Below are positions 1-8,458 of a stretch of DNA of 64,000 nt, in pieces. Both the position numbers and the translations under genes were made by a program. Position 1 is the stretch's first letter, and every line of letters starts with the position of its first letter. A model generated the notes under the pieces. The model saw only the letters and a list, made by a program, of their open reading frames with translations. It did not search any database and was not told where the DNA came from. This stretch comes from RBG-16-66-20 sp040752005 (lineage in GTDB: Bacteria > Pseudomonadota > Gammaproteobacteria > Burkholderiales > SG8-39): assembly GCA_040752005.1 (NCBI GenBank), contig JBFMFX010000004.1:112128-176127 (forward strand), given 5' to 3'.

Positions 1-1124
1 CCGTAGAAATGCGGCTCGCCGGCGTGGCGCAAATAGTATGCGCGCGCGCCCTCGGCGATGCCCAGCGCGGCGAGCGCGCGTCCGTACCAGTAGCTCCACA
101 CCGGCTCGCGGCGCGTCTCGCCCGACATCGCGTCCACCGCGTCGCGCACCGCCTGCCAGTCCGCCGCGCGCAGCGCGGCGCGCGCCTTCCAGGCAAGCTG
201 ATCGTCCGAGAGATCGGCGCCGTCGGCGAGCCGATACCAGGCGAGCGCCCGCGGATGCAGCCGGCGCGCCGCCAGATGCGCAAGCGCACCCCACGCGTCG
301 CGCCGGTCCGCTTCCGGCAGGCGCCTGCCGAACTCGCCGCCGAGGGCCGCCGCCGCGGCCTCCGGCTCGTGGCGCGCGAGGCGGATCAGGGCGAAGAGCG
401 CCATTTCGCGGGCGGCGCGGCGGGTAAGGTCCCGCGGCGGATTCGCCACCAGGCGCTGCGGCGCAGTCGCGGCGATCGAGAAGAGGCGCTCGTCGGGCGC
501 CTCGCCCGCGGGCAGCCAGGCGAACGCACGCCGGGCCGCGTTGAGCTGGTTGTTCTGGAGCAGCAGCCGCACGCGCCGCCAGACGAGCTCCGGGTCCGCG
601 GCGCCCGAGCGCAGCAGATGCTCGGCGAGCGCGTTGCAGCCTTCGGGCAGCTCGCGCGGCTCGCGCCAGATCTGGCGCGCCTCGTCGGCGGCGGAGGCGT
701 CCCCGCGCGCAAGACGCGCGCGCCAGCTGTAGCAGCGGATTTCCAGATCGTCCTGCACCAGCGCGCCCAGTTCCTCCTCGAAGCGCGCCCATTCGCCGCG
801 CCGGCCCAGTTCCTTCAGCCACTCGCCGCGCAGCCGGTCGGCGAGATAGCTGCCGGCGTGGCGCGCCAGAAATGCCGCGATCTCTTCGGCCGGCGCATCC
901 GCGAGGCGCAGCGCGAGCTGCCAGTATTCGAGATACGGCGCAAGCACATGGCCTTCGTGCCCCGCCGCGGCGCGCGCCAGGCGCACCGCATCGCCGGCGC
1001 GGAAGGCCGCGTGCGCGGCGAGGATCGCCTCGTCCGGATCGGATGCCCTGGCGCGCTTTGCGTTCGCCTGCGCCGCGGCCGCAACGGCGACGAGCGCTGC
1101 TATAGTGAGCAAACGCAGGACCAT
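1..1124 (-). CDS. slt: Soluble lytic murein transglycosylase, N-terminal part (runs off the left edge)
   Basis: About 374 N-terminal residues of a periplasmic Slt70-type enzyme, which cleaves the glycan strands of peptidoglycan to give 1,6-anhydromuropeptides. The ATG at 1124 opens a signal peptide (VLRLLTIAALVAVAAAAQA). It is followed by a long alpha-helical, Arg/Ala/Trp-rich region of short repeated helices, as in the U-shaped superhelical domain of the family. The catalytic domain lies beyond base 1 and is not seen. A GTG directly precedes the ATG. The gene is divergent from the cyclo-ligase at 1149, with a 24-bp gap. The family call rests on the helical-repeat pattern and signal peptide, so it is good but not certain. 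Confidence 0.8.
   Translation of the reverse strand, partial: MVLRLLTIAALVAVAAAAQANAKRARASDPDEAILAAHAAFRAGDAVRLARAAAGHEGHVLAPYLEYWQLALRLADAPAEEIAAFLARHAGSYLADRLRGEWLKELGRRGEWARFEEELGALVQDDLEIRCYSWRARLARGDASAADEARQIWREPRELPEGCNALAEHLLRSGAADPELVWRRVRLLLQNNQLNAARRAFAWLPAGEAPDERLFSIAATAPQRLVANPPRDLTRRAAREMALFALIRLARHEPEAAAAALGGEFGRRLPEADRRDAWGALAHLAARRLHPRALAWYRLADGADLSDDQLAWKARAALRAADWQAVRDAVDAMSGETRREPVWSYWYGRALAALGIAEGARAYYLRHAGEPHFY
1101..1106 (+). promoter_or_regulatory. Possible -10 element for the cyclo-ligase gene
   Basis: TATAGT, 5/6 to the sigma-70 -10 consensus, lies 42 bp upstream of the ATG at 1149 and inside the first codons of the divergent slt gene. No convincing -35 element is seen at the right distance, so this is only a candidate. 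Confidence 0.3.
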
Positions 1125-1148
1125 CACGCGAAAAGCATAGCACCGGCC

Positions 1149-1838
1149 ATGGAGGCGCGCGAACTTTCCGCCTGGCGCCGCGCCGAGCGCGAGCGGCTCA
1201 TCGCCGCGCGCGAGGCGCTCGATCCGGCGACGCGCGCCGAGTACCGCCGCCGCATGGACGAGGCGCTCGAGCGCGCGTTTCCCGGCCTCGCGCAGGGCGT
1301 GCTCGCGATCTGCTGGCCGATCCGCGGCGAGTACGACGCGCGGCATCTGGCGGCGCGGCTGCGCGCGCGCGGCGCGGTGATCGCGCTGCCGGTCCTGGTC
1401 GCGCCGCGCGCGCCGCTCGAATTCCGCGAGTGGCATCCCGGAGTGCCGATGGTCAAAGGACCGCTCGGCATCGCCTATCCGGCCGACACGCCGCGCGTCG
1501 TTCCGCGCGCGGTGCTGCTGCCGGTGAACGGCTGGGACGCGGCGGGTTATCGCCTCGGCTACGGCGGCGGCTATTTCGATCGCACGCTCGCCGCCGCGCG
1601 CCCGCGCCCGGTCGCGATCGGCGTCGGCTACGAACTTGCGCGCATGGACACGATCCATCCGCAGAGCTGGGACGTGCCGCTCGATTGGCTGGTGACCGAG
1701 CGCGGCGTGTACCGGCGCGAGCGCGACGGACTGGTGTTTCTCGGCATGCCGGCGGCGGGCGAGCTGTCCGCGCTCGCCTCGCCGGTCTGCTACGCCGGCG
1801 AGATCGCGCCGGATTATTTCGGCGCGCGCGAGCGCTGA
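1149..1838 (+). CDS. 5-formyltetrahydrofolate cyclo-ligase
   Basis: 229 aa. Converts 5-formyl-THF to 5,10-methenyl-THF using ATP, salvaging an inhibitory folate form in the cytoplasm (YgfA/MTHFS family). The family signature, a Gly-rich GYRLGYGGGYFDR loop for nucleotide and phosphate binding, is at about residues 133-145, and a basic N-terminal helix is present. The ATG at 1149 fits the family N-terminus; the frame stays open upstream to base 9, but that stretch lies opposite slt and is not coding. The protein runs about 35 residues past the usual end of the family, closing with SPVCYAGEIAPDYFGARER. Confidence 0.93.
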   Translation: MEARELSAWRRAERERLIAAREALDPATRAEYRRRMDEALERAFPGLAQGVLAICWPIRGEYDARHLAARLRARGAVIALPVLVAPRAPLEFREWHPGVPMVKGPLGIAYPADTPRVVPRAVLLPVNGWDAAGYRLGYGGGYFDRTLAAARPRPVAIGVGYELARMDTIHPQSWDVPLDWLVTERGVYRRERDGLVFLGMPAAGELSALASPVCYAGEIAPDYFGARER

Positions 1839-1910
1839 GGCGAACTCGCGCGGAACCGAGCGCGCGCGGCGGCGGTCGAAAGGCTTTTGCAGCGGTGCCA
1901 GAGGAGGCCC

Positions 1911-3119
1911 GTGCGAGAACTCTTTTTTCTCCCTGACATTCCCCCGGCGGCGCAACTGCCGTGGTATGCGCTGCTGTTGCTCTGCGCCGCGATCGCCGGC
2001 GAAATCCTGGAGCGCTGGCTGCGGCTGCCCCGGCTGCTGGGCTGGATCGCGGTCGGCGCGGCGCTCGGTCCGCATGCGCTCGGTGCGCTCGGCGAACGCT
2101 CGCTTGCCGCACTCGCCCCGCTCCTTGACCTGGCGATCGGCATGGTGCTCTTCGAGCTGGGCCAGCGCGTGGATCTGTCGTGGGTGCGGCGCAATCCGTC
2201 GGTGCTCGGCGCCAGCGTCGCCGAGAGCGCCCTCTCCTTCGCCCTCATGTACGCCGTCCTCGTGGCGCTGGAGGCGCCGCCGCTGCTCGCCGCCGCGGCG
2301 GCGGCGATCGGCATGGCGACCGCGCCGGCGGTGGTGCTCGCGGTGACGCGCGATCTGCGCTCGCAGGGCCAGGTGACCGAGCGCGCGCTTCTGCTCACCG
2401 CGCTCAACTCGGCGTACGCCGTGATCGCGGTCGGCGTGCTGCTCGCGTGGCTGGCGCGCGAGTATCACGGCGACTGGCGGGCGATCGTGCTGCACCCGCT
2501 CTACCTCATCTTCGGTTCGGTCGCGCTCGCCGCGCTGTTTGCGCGCGCCACCCTCGGCCTGCTCGCCCTGCTCGGGCGGCGGCGCGAGGCGCAGTTTCTG
2601 TGCGTGCTCGCGCTGGTGATGATCGCGGTATGGGCGGCCGCGAGCCTCAAGCTCTCGGTGCTGCTCGCGCTGCTCGGATACGGCGCGGCTGCGCGTCTGT
2701 TCGACCACCGCCGCCTGTTCGTCTCGCTGGAGTTCGGGCGGCTGGGCACCATCCTGCTCATTTTGCTGTTTGCCCTCACCGCCGCGAGCCTCGACTGGCG
2801 CCTGCTCGCCGCGGGCGTCTTCGCCGGCGCGGTGCTGCTCGCCGCGCGGCTCGCCGGAAAGTTCGTCGGCGTGCTCGCGTTCGCGCGCCCCTCCGGGCTG
2901 CCGGTGCGCAAGGCGTCGCTCGTGGCGCTCGCGCTCGCGCCGATGTCGGGCATCGCCGTCGTGCTCACGCACGAAACCGTGCGGCTCTATCCGCAGTTCG
3001 GGGCGTCGCTCGCGGCGGTGATGGTCTCGGCGATCGCCCTCATGGAGCTGCTCGGGCCGCTGCTCGCGCACTTCGCGCTGGTGCGCGCCGGCGAAGCCGC
3101 CGCGCAGGCGCCGGCGTGA
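1911..3119 (+). CDS. CPA2-type cation:proton antiporter (KefB/YbaL-like membrane domain)
   Basis: 402 aa integral membrane protein with about 12 hydrophobic segments and the fold signs of monovalent cation:proton antiporter-2 proteins (GWIAVGAALGP near the N-terminus). It probably exchanges Na+ or K+ for H+ across the inner membrane. The GTG at 1911 is preceded closely by GAGGAGG, so it is preferred to the TTG at 1887. There is no C-terminal RCK/TrkA-N nucleotide-binding domain, unlike KefB/KefC, so it would not be gated by NAD or glutathione in the same way. The stop overlaps the next start (GTGA). Ion specificity cannot be read from sequence. Confidence 0.85.
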   Translation: MRELFFLPDIPPAAQLPWYALLLLCAAIAGEILERWLRLPRLLGWIAVGAALGPHALGALGERSLAALAPLLDLAIGMVLFELGQRVDLSWVRRNPSVLGASVAESALSFALMYAVLVALEAPPLLAAAAAAIGMATAPAVVLAVTRDLRSQGQVTERALLLTALNSAYAVIAVGVLLAWLAREYHGDWRAIVLHPLYLIFGSVALAALFARATLGLLALLGRRREAQFLCVLALVMIAVWAAASLKLSVLLALLGYGAAARLFDHRRLFVSLEFGRLGTILLILLFALTAASLDWRLLAAGVFAGAVLLAARLAGKFVGVLAFARPSGLPVRKASLVALALAPMSGIAVVLTHETVRLYPQFGASLAAVMVSAIALMELLGPLLAHFALVRAGEAAAQAPA

Positions 3120-4240
3120 CGCCGGAGCGGCTGCAGTTCGCCGCCTCGGCGCCGCTCACGATGGGCGTCGAGCTGGAGCTGCAGCTCGTGCACCGGCGCG
3201 ACTGCGACCTGACGCGCGCCGCCTCGGATCTGCTCGCGCTCGTCGCGCGCACGCGGCACCCGGGCGAGATCAAACCCGAGATCACCGAGAGCATGATCGA
3301 GGTGAGTACCGGCATCCACACGCAGCACGCGGCGCTGCTGGCCGAGCTCGAGGCGATTCGCGCCGCGCTCGTGGCCGCCGCCGAGCGGCTCAATGTCGGC
3401 GTGTGCGGCGGCGGCGCGCATCCGTTCCAGCGCTGGAGCGAGCGGCGCATCACGGACACCCCGCGCATGCGCTCTGTCTCGCAGCTCTACGGCTATCTCG
3501 CCAAGCAGTTCACGGTCTTCGGCCAGCATGTGCACCTCGGCTGCCCGGACGGCGACACCGCGCTCTGGTTGCTGCACGCGTTCGCGCGCTACCTGCCGCA
3601 GCTGATCGCGCTTTCGGCCGCCTCGCCCTTCTATCAGGGCGCCGACACCGCGTTCGACTCCTCGCGGCTGAACGCCGTCTTTGCCTTTCCGCTCTCGGGC
3701 CGCGCCCCGTTCGTGCTGCGCTGGGAGGCGTTCAACGACTATTTCGCCCGCATGCGCCGCGCCGGGATCGTCGAGAGCATGAAGGACTTCTACTGGGACA
3801 TCCGGCCCAAGCCCGAATTCGGCACGATCGAGATCCGCGTCTGCGACACCCCGCTCACGGTGGCGCGCGCGGCGGCGCTCGCCGCCTACGCGCAGACGCT
3901 CGCGCGCTGGCTGCTCGCCGAGCGGCCGCATCCGGTCACCGAGGACGTGTACCTTGGCTACACCTACAACCGCTTCCAGGCTTGCCGCTTCGGGCTGGAG
4001 GGCGAGATCGTGGATCCGCTCAGCGGCGAGCGCTGCGCGATCCGCGACGACGTGCTCGCGACGCTGGCGCGCCTTGCGCCGCATGCGCGCGCCCTCGGCG
4101 CGCAGCGAGCGCTCGAGGAGATCGCCGCGATCGTGCGCGCCGGCAACGACGCGCGCTGGATGCGCAGCCGCTACGCCGATTCGGGCTCGCTCGCCGATCT
4201 CGTCTGGCAGCAGGTCGAGCGCTTGCGCGGCGCCGCCTGA
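3116..4240 (+). CDS. Carboxylate-amine ligase of the YbdK/GCS2 family
   Basis: 374 aa, a member of glutamate-cysteine ligase family 2 (ATP-grasp-like). Members form gamma-glutamyl-type amide bonds; E. coli YbdK has weak glutamate-cysteine ligase activity. The N-terminal MGVELELQL motif and the later GEIKPEITESMIE segment are typical. The GTG at 3116 overlaps the antiporter stop (GTGA), implying translational coupling. A dedicated gshA is present at 22118, so this protein is unlikely to be the main gamma-glutamylcysteine source. Its physiological substrate is unknown. Confidence 0.88.
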   Translation: MTPERLQFAASAPLTMGVELELQLVHRRDCDLTRAASDLLALVARTRHPGEIKPEITESMIEVSTGIHTQHAALLAELEAIRAALVAAAERLNVGVCGGGAHPFQRWSERRITDTPRMRSVSQLYGYLAKQFTVFGQHVHLGCPDGDTALWLLHAFARYLPQLIALSAASPFYQGADTAFDSSRLNAVFAFPLSGRAPFVLRWEAFNDYFARMRRAGIVESMKDFYWDIRPKPEFGTIEIRVCDTPLTVARAAALAAYAQTLARWLLAERPHPVTEDVYLGYTYNRFQACRFGLEGEIVDPLSGERCAIRDDVLATLARLAPHARALGAQRALEEIAAIVRAGNDARWMRSRYADSGSLADLVWQQVERLRGAA

Positions 4241-4251
4241 GCGCCCCGCGC

Positions 4252-5766
4252 CTACAGCAGGAACAGCCGGTAGGCGGGATTGCGCGTCTCGTCGGCGTAC
4301 GGATAGCCGAGCTGCGCGAGAAAGCGGCGGAAGTCGCTCATCTCGCTGCGCGGGACCTGCATGCCCACGAGCACACTGCCGTAGTCGGCACCGTGGTTGC
4401 GGTAGTGAAACAGGCTGATGTTCCAGCTCGGATTCATGGCCGACAGGAAACGCATCAGCGCGCCCTGGCGTTCGGGAAACTCGAAGCGGTAAAGCAGCTC
4501 GTTGTCGGCGAGCGCCGAACGGCCGCCCACCATGTGGCGCACGTGCGCCTTGGCGATCTCGTTGTCCGAAAGGTCGAGCGTGCGGCAGCCGGCGCGCTCC
4601 AGGCGCCGCACGATCCGGGCGGTCTCCTCGCGCCCGTGCACGCTGACGCCGACGAAGATGTGCGCCACCTCGGGGCTGGAGATGCGGTAGTTGAACTCGG
4701 TGATGTTGCGCCCGCCCAGCGCCTTGAGGAACCGGCGGAAACTTCCGCGCCGCTCGGGGATGGTCACCGCCAGCACCGCCTCGCGGTGCTCTCCCAGCTC
4801 CGCCTGCTCGGCGACGAAGCGCAGCCGGTCGAAGTTGGTGTTCGCGCCCGAGGCGACGGCGACCAGCGTCCGGCCGCGCACGCCGCGGCGCTCGACCCAG
4901 GCCTTGGCGCCGGCGACCGCGAGCGCTCCGGCGGGCTCCAGCACCACGCGCGTGTCCTCGAACACGTCCTTGATCGCGGCGCAGATCTCGTCGGTGTCCA
5001 CGAGCACCATCTCGTCCACCAGGCGCCGCGCGAGGCGGAAGGTTTCGGCGCCCACCTTTCTCACCGCGACGCCGTCGGCGAAAAGCCCGACGTGATCGAG
5101 CGTGACGCGGCGCCCGGCGGCGAGCGAGCGCGCCATCGCGTCGGCGTCCTCCGGCTCCACCCCGATCACGCGCACCTGCGGACGCAACCGCTTGACGTAG
5201 GCGGCGATACCGCAGATCAGGCCGCCGCCTCCAACCGGGACGAAGACGGCGTGGACCGGGCGGGCGGCCTGGCGCAGGATCTCCATGCCGATCGTGCCCT
5301 GTCCGGCAATCACGTCCGGATCGTCGTAGGGGTGCACGAATGCGAGGCCGCGCCGGCGCTTCAGAGCGAGCGCGCGCGCGTACGCCTCGTCGTACGTGTC
5401 GCCGTGCAGCACGACCTCCGCGCCGCGCGCGAGCACCGCCTCGACCTTGATGCGCGGCGTGGTGACCGGCATCACGATCACCGCACGGCAGCCGAGCTTC
5501 TGCGCGGCGAGCGCCACGCCTTGCGCATGGTTGCCGGCGCTCGCGGCGATCACGCCGCGGCGCAATTGCGCGGGCGCGAGCGCTGCCATCTTGTTGTAGG
5601 CGCCGCGCAGCTTGAAGGAAAAGACCGGCTGCAGGTCCTCGCGCTTGAGCAGCACGCGGTTGCCCAGGCGACGCGAAAGCCCCGGCGCCACTTCCAGCGG
5701 CGATTCCCGCGCCACCTCGTAGACGCGCGCAGCGAGGATGCGTTCGAGATAATTGTCGCGCAGCAT
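4252..5766 (-). CDS. ilvA: Threonine ammonia-lyase, biosynthetic (threonine dehydratase)
   Basis: 504 aa. PLP enzyme converting L-threonine to 2-oxobutanoate, the first committed step of isoleucine synthesis. The PLP lysine is K52 in SFKLRGAYNK. The SAGNHAQG loop (about 76-83) and a GGGG phosphate-binding loop follow. The C-terminal 180 residues hold the two ACT-like regulatory domains of the long, isoleucine-inhibited form; length matches E. coli IlvA (514). The start is the ATG at 5766; a TTG lies one codon upstream. It is divergent from the gene at 5784, with under 20 bp between them. Confidence 0.96.
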   Translation of the reverse strand: MLRDNYLERILAARVYEVARESPLEVAPGLSRRLGNRVLLKREDLQPVFSFKLRGAYNKMAALAPAQLRRGVIAASAGNHAQGVALAAQKLGCRAVIVMPVTTPRIKVEAVLARGAEVVLHGDTYDEAYARALALKRRRGLAFVHPYDDPDVIAGQGTIGMEILRQAARPVHAVFVPVGGGGLICGIAAYVKRLRPQVRVIGVEPEDADAMARSLAAGRRVTLDHVGLFADGVAVRKVGAETFRLARRLVDEMVLVDTDEICAAIKDVFEDTRVVLEPAGALAVAGAKAWVERRGVRGRTLVAVASGANTNFDRLRFVAEQAELGEHREAVLAVTIPERRGSFRRFLKALGGRNITEFNYRISSPEVAHIFVGVSVHGREETARIVRRLERAGCRTLDLSDNEIAKAHVRHMVGGRSALADNELLYRFEFPERQGALMRFLSAMNPSWNISLFHYRNHGADYGSVLVGMQVPRSEMSDFRRFLAQLGYPYADETRNPAYRLFLL

Positions 5767-5783
5767 CAAAAAAGCCTAGCACA

Positions 5784-6197
5784 TTGAACGAACTGCTCGG
5801 ACCGCACACCGGCCTTGCCGCCGTCGCGGCGGCGGCGTTTCTCGCCGCGACGCTGGTGCCGCTCGCCTCCGAGGCGGTGCTCTTCGCCTGGCTGCGCCTG
5901 CACCCGGAGGAGGCCCCCCTCGCGATCGCGCTCGCCACGCTCGGCAACACCGCGGGCGGCATGACGTCCTACCTGCTCGGGCGGCTCTTTCCGGCGCGCG
6001 CGCAGGCGAAGCTCGAGCCGCGCGCGCTCGAACGCATCCGCCGCTGGGGCGCGGCGGCGACGTTCTTCGGCTGGCTGCCGGTGGCGGGCGACGCGCTGCT
6101 CGTCGCCGCCGGCTGGCTGCGCCTGTCGTGGCTTGCCGTGCTCGCCTTCTCCGCCGCCGGGCGCCTCGCGCGCTACGCGGCGATCGCCGCGCTGTAG
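5784..6197 (+). CDS. YqaA-family (SNARE-associated/DedA-like) inner membrane protein
   Basis: 137 aa small membrane protein with about four hydrophobic segments. The pattern LASEAVLFAWL followed by LGNTAGGMTSYLLGR resembles YqaA proteins of the VTT/DedA superfamily, which are thought to move lipids or ions across the membrane; no activity is established for YqaA itself. The start is a TTG directly after the ilvA start region and is the best in-frame choice because the hydrophobic N-terminus begins there. The gene ends four bases before the convergent uvrD-like gene. Confidence 0.78.
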   Translation: MNELLGPHTGLAAVAAAAFLAATLVPLASEAVLFAWLRLHPEEAPLAIALATLGNTAGGMTSYLLGRLFPARAQAKLEPRALERIRRWGAAATFFGWLPVAGDALLVAAGWLRLSWLAVLAFSAAGRLARYAAIAAL

Positions 6198-6201
6198 CGG
6201 C

Positions 6202-8394
6202 TCAGGCCGCCTGCAGCTTCGCCACCGCCACCGCGAGCCACTTCACGCCCTCGCGGCCGAAGTTGACCTGCACGCGCGCGTCGCTTCCCTGACCCTCGGC
6301 ATCCACGATCACTCCGGCGCCAAACTTCGGGTGCCGCACGCTCTGGCCGATGCGGAACCCGGCGACCGCCGCGCTCGCGCGCCCGCCGAAGGGCCTGTCC
6401 GGCGAGCGCGCCGGCGCACGCGTCGGTGCGCTGGGCAGCGCGAGCCCCTGGCGCGGCGCGAGCCATTTCACCAGCCCCGCCGGGATCTCGTCGAGGAACC
6501 GCGACGGCAGGTGATAGCGCGTCTGACCGTGCAGCATGCGCGTGCGCGCGTACGAAAGGTAGAGCCGCCGCCGCGCGCGCGTGATCGCCACGTACGCGAG
6601 CCGGCGCTCCTCTTCCAGGCCGTCGCGCTCGGCGAGGCTCTGCTCGTGCGGAAACAGCCCCTCCTCCAGCCCGGCGAGGAACACCGCATCGAACTCCAGC
6701 CCCTTGGCCGAGTGCACCGTCATGAGCTGCAGCGCCTCGCGCCCTTCGGCGGCCTGGTGCTCGCCCGCCTCCAGCGCCGCGTGCGCAAGAAACGCGTTCA
6801 GGGGATCGGTCGCCGGCCCTTCCGGGTCGCCGTCGCCGCTCGCCAGCCCGCTCGCGTGTTCTTCGGCGACGAAGGTCGCCGCGGCGTTCACCAGCTCCCC
6901 GAGGTTCTCCAGCCGCTCGGCGCCTTCGCGCTCGGCGCGATAGTGCGCCTCCAGGCCGCTCGCCGCGATGACGTGCGCGACCCGCTGCGGCAGCGGCAAG
7001 CCCGCGGTCTCGGCGCGCATCCGTTCGATGAGGTCGCGAAATGCGGCGAGCGAGTGCGCTGCGCGCCCTTCGAGCGATGCGATCGCCTCCCACAGGCTCG
7101 TGCCGCGCGCGCGCGCCGCGTCGGCGAGCAGCTCGAGCGTCCTGGCCCCGATTCCGCGCGGCGGGAAGTTGGCCACCCGCAGGAACGCGCTGTCGTCGCC
7201 GGCAAAGGCGAGCAGGCGCAGGTATGCGAGCGCGTGCTTGACCTCGGCGCGCTCGAAAAAGCGCAAGCCCCCGTAGACCCGGTAGGCAAGCCCAGCGGTG
7301 AACAGCGCGTGCTCGATCACCCGCGACTGGGCGTTGGAGCGGTACAGCACCGCGATGGCCGAAAGCGGCACGTTGCTGCGCACGAGCGCGCGCGCGCGCT
7401 CGACGATGAACCCGGCCTCCTCGGCGTCGGACTGCGCCTCGAACACGACGAGCGGCTCGCCCGCTCCGGCCTCGGTCCACAGGTTCTTGCCGAGCCGGTT
7501 GCGGTTGCGCGCGATCAGCGCGTTCGCCGCCGCGAGGATGTTGCCGTGCGAGCGGTAATTGCGCTCCAGCCGCACCACCTTGCGGACGCGGAACTCGCGC
7601 TCGAAGTCGGCCATGTTGCCGACGTGGGCGCCGCGAAAGCGGTAAATGGACTGGTCGTCGTCGCCGACCGCGAACACCGCCGCGCCGCCGGAGGCGAGGA
7701 GCTTCAGCCAGCGGTACTGCAGCCGGTTGGTGTCCTGGAACTCGTCCACCAGGATGTGGCGGAAGCGCGCCGCGTAGTGCTCGCGCAGCAGCTCGTTGCG
7801 CGCCAGCAGCTCGTAGCTCCGCAGCAGCAGCTCGGCGAAGTCCACCACGCCCTCGCGCTGGCACTGCTCGTCGTAGGCGGCGTACAGCTCCGCGTAGCGC
7901 CGCGTCGGGGCGTCGGTGCGCGCCAAGTCGCCGGCGCGCAGGCCTTCTTCCTTGCGCGCGTTGATGAACGCCTGGATCTCCCGCGGCGGAAAGCGCTCCG
8001 GATCGAGACCGAGCGCGCGCGCGAGGCGCTTGACCGCGGCGAGCTGGTCCTGCGCGTCCAGTATCTGGAACTCGCGCGGCAGCCCCGCGTCGCGGTGATG
8101 CGCGCGCAGCATCCGGTGGGCAAGGCCGTGGAAGGTGCCGATCCACATGCCGCGCGGGTTCAGCGGCAGCATCGCCGTCAGGCGCGTGAACATCTCGCGC
8201 GCCGCCTTGTTGGTGAAGGTGACCGCGAGCACCCCGGCGGGCGAGACGCGCCCGCTGTGAATGAGCCACGCGATGCGCGTGGTGAGTACGCGCGTCTTGC
8301 CGCTGCCGGCGCCGGCGAGCACGAGCAGGTGGTCGTCGGGCGCGGTGACCGCGGCGAGCTGCTCGGGGTTGAGCTGTTCGAGGTCGAGCGACAA
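6202..8394 (-). CDS. uvrD: UvrD/Rep-type DNA helicase II
   Basis: 730 aa superfamily 1A 3'-5' helicase used in nucleotide-excision and mismatch repair or replication restart. The Q motif (LNPEQLAAV) is followed by Walker A AGAGSGKT at residues 27-34, then VDEFQDTNRLQ, VGDDDQSIYRFRGA and the motif V-like VHSAKGLEFD. The C-terminal tail carries the Tudor-like RHPKFGAGVIVD segment that binds RNA polymerase in UvrD/PcrA, which favours UvrD over Rep. The TTG start is chosen because family proteins begin just before LNPEQ; the frame stays open upstream with no likeness to the family. Confidence 0.94.
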   Translation of the reverse strand: MSLDLEQLNPEQLAAVTAPDDHLLVLAGAGSGKTRVLTTRIAWLIHSGRVSPAGVLAVTFTNKAAREMFTRLTAMLPLNPRGMWIGTFHGLAHRMLRAHHRDAGLPREFQILDAQDQLAAVKRLARALGLDPERFPPREIQAFINARKEEGLRAGDLARTDAPTRRYAELYAAYDEQCQREGVVDFAELLLRSYELLARNELLREHYAARFRHILVDEFQDTNRLQYRWLKLLASGGAAVFAVGDDDQSIYRFRGAHVGNMADFEREFRVRKVVRLERNYRSHGNILAAANALIARNRNRLGKNLWTEAGAGEPLVVFEAQSDAEEAGFIVERARALVRSNVPLSAIAVLYRSNAQSRVIEHALFTAGLAYRVYGGLRFFERAEVKHALAYLRLLAFAGDDSAFLRVANFPPRGIGARTLELLADAARARGTSLWEAIASLEGRAAHSLAAFRDLIERMRAETAGLPLPQRVAHVIAASGLEAHYRAEREGAERLENLGELVNAAATFVAEEHASGLASGDGDPEGPATDPLNAFLAHAALEAGEHQAAEGREALQLMTVHSAKGLEFDAVFLAGLEEGLFPHEQSLAERDGLEEERRLAYVAITRARRRLYLSYARTRMLHGQTRYHLPSRFLDEIPAGLVKWLAPRQGLALPSAPTRAPARSPDRPFGGRASAAVAGFRIGQSVRHPKFGAGVIVDAEGQGSDARVQVNFGREGVKWLAVAVAKLQAA

Positions 8395-8404
8395 GGCGGC
8401 GCCG

Positions 8405-8410
8405 ATTATA
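8405..8410 (-). promoter_or_regulatory. Consensus -10 hexamer just upstream of uvrD
   Basis: TATAAT reads on the minus strand 10 bases upstream of the TTG chosen as the uvrD start. Transcription from it would leave only a few bases of leader, so either the message is almost leaderless or the true start is further downstream. No good -35 hexamer is visible. Confidence 0.4.
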
Positions 8411-8458
8411 GGCGCCCCGGTCGCTCGCGACGCCGCTCGAAAGCGCGCGCCGCCCGGG

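Noticed and set aside
9..1148. Upstream extension of the cyclo-ligase frame to base 9
   Set aside because: Opposite a signal-peptide protein with lytic-transglycosylase features; the cyclo-ligase family starts at 1149.
3116..4240. Main glutamate-cysteine ligase
   Set aside because: A dedicated gshA next to gshB is present at 22118; the YbdK group has weak activity.
2987..5962. 991-codon minus-strand frame covering the YbdK-like gene and ilvA
   Set aside because: Antisense to one gene and out of frame with the other.
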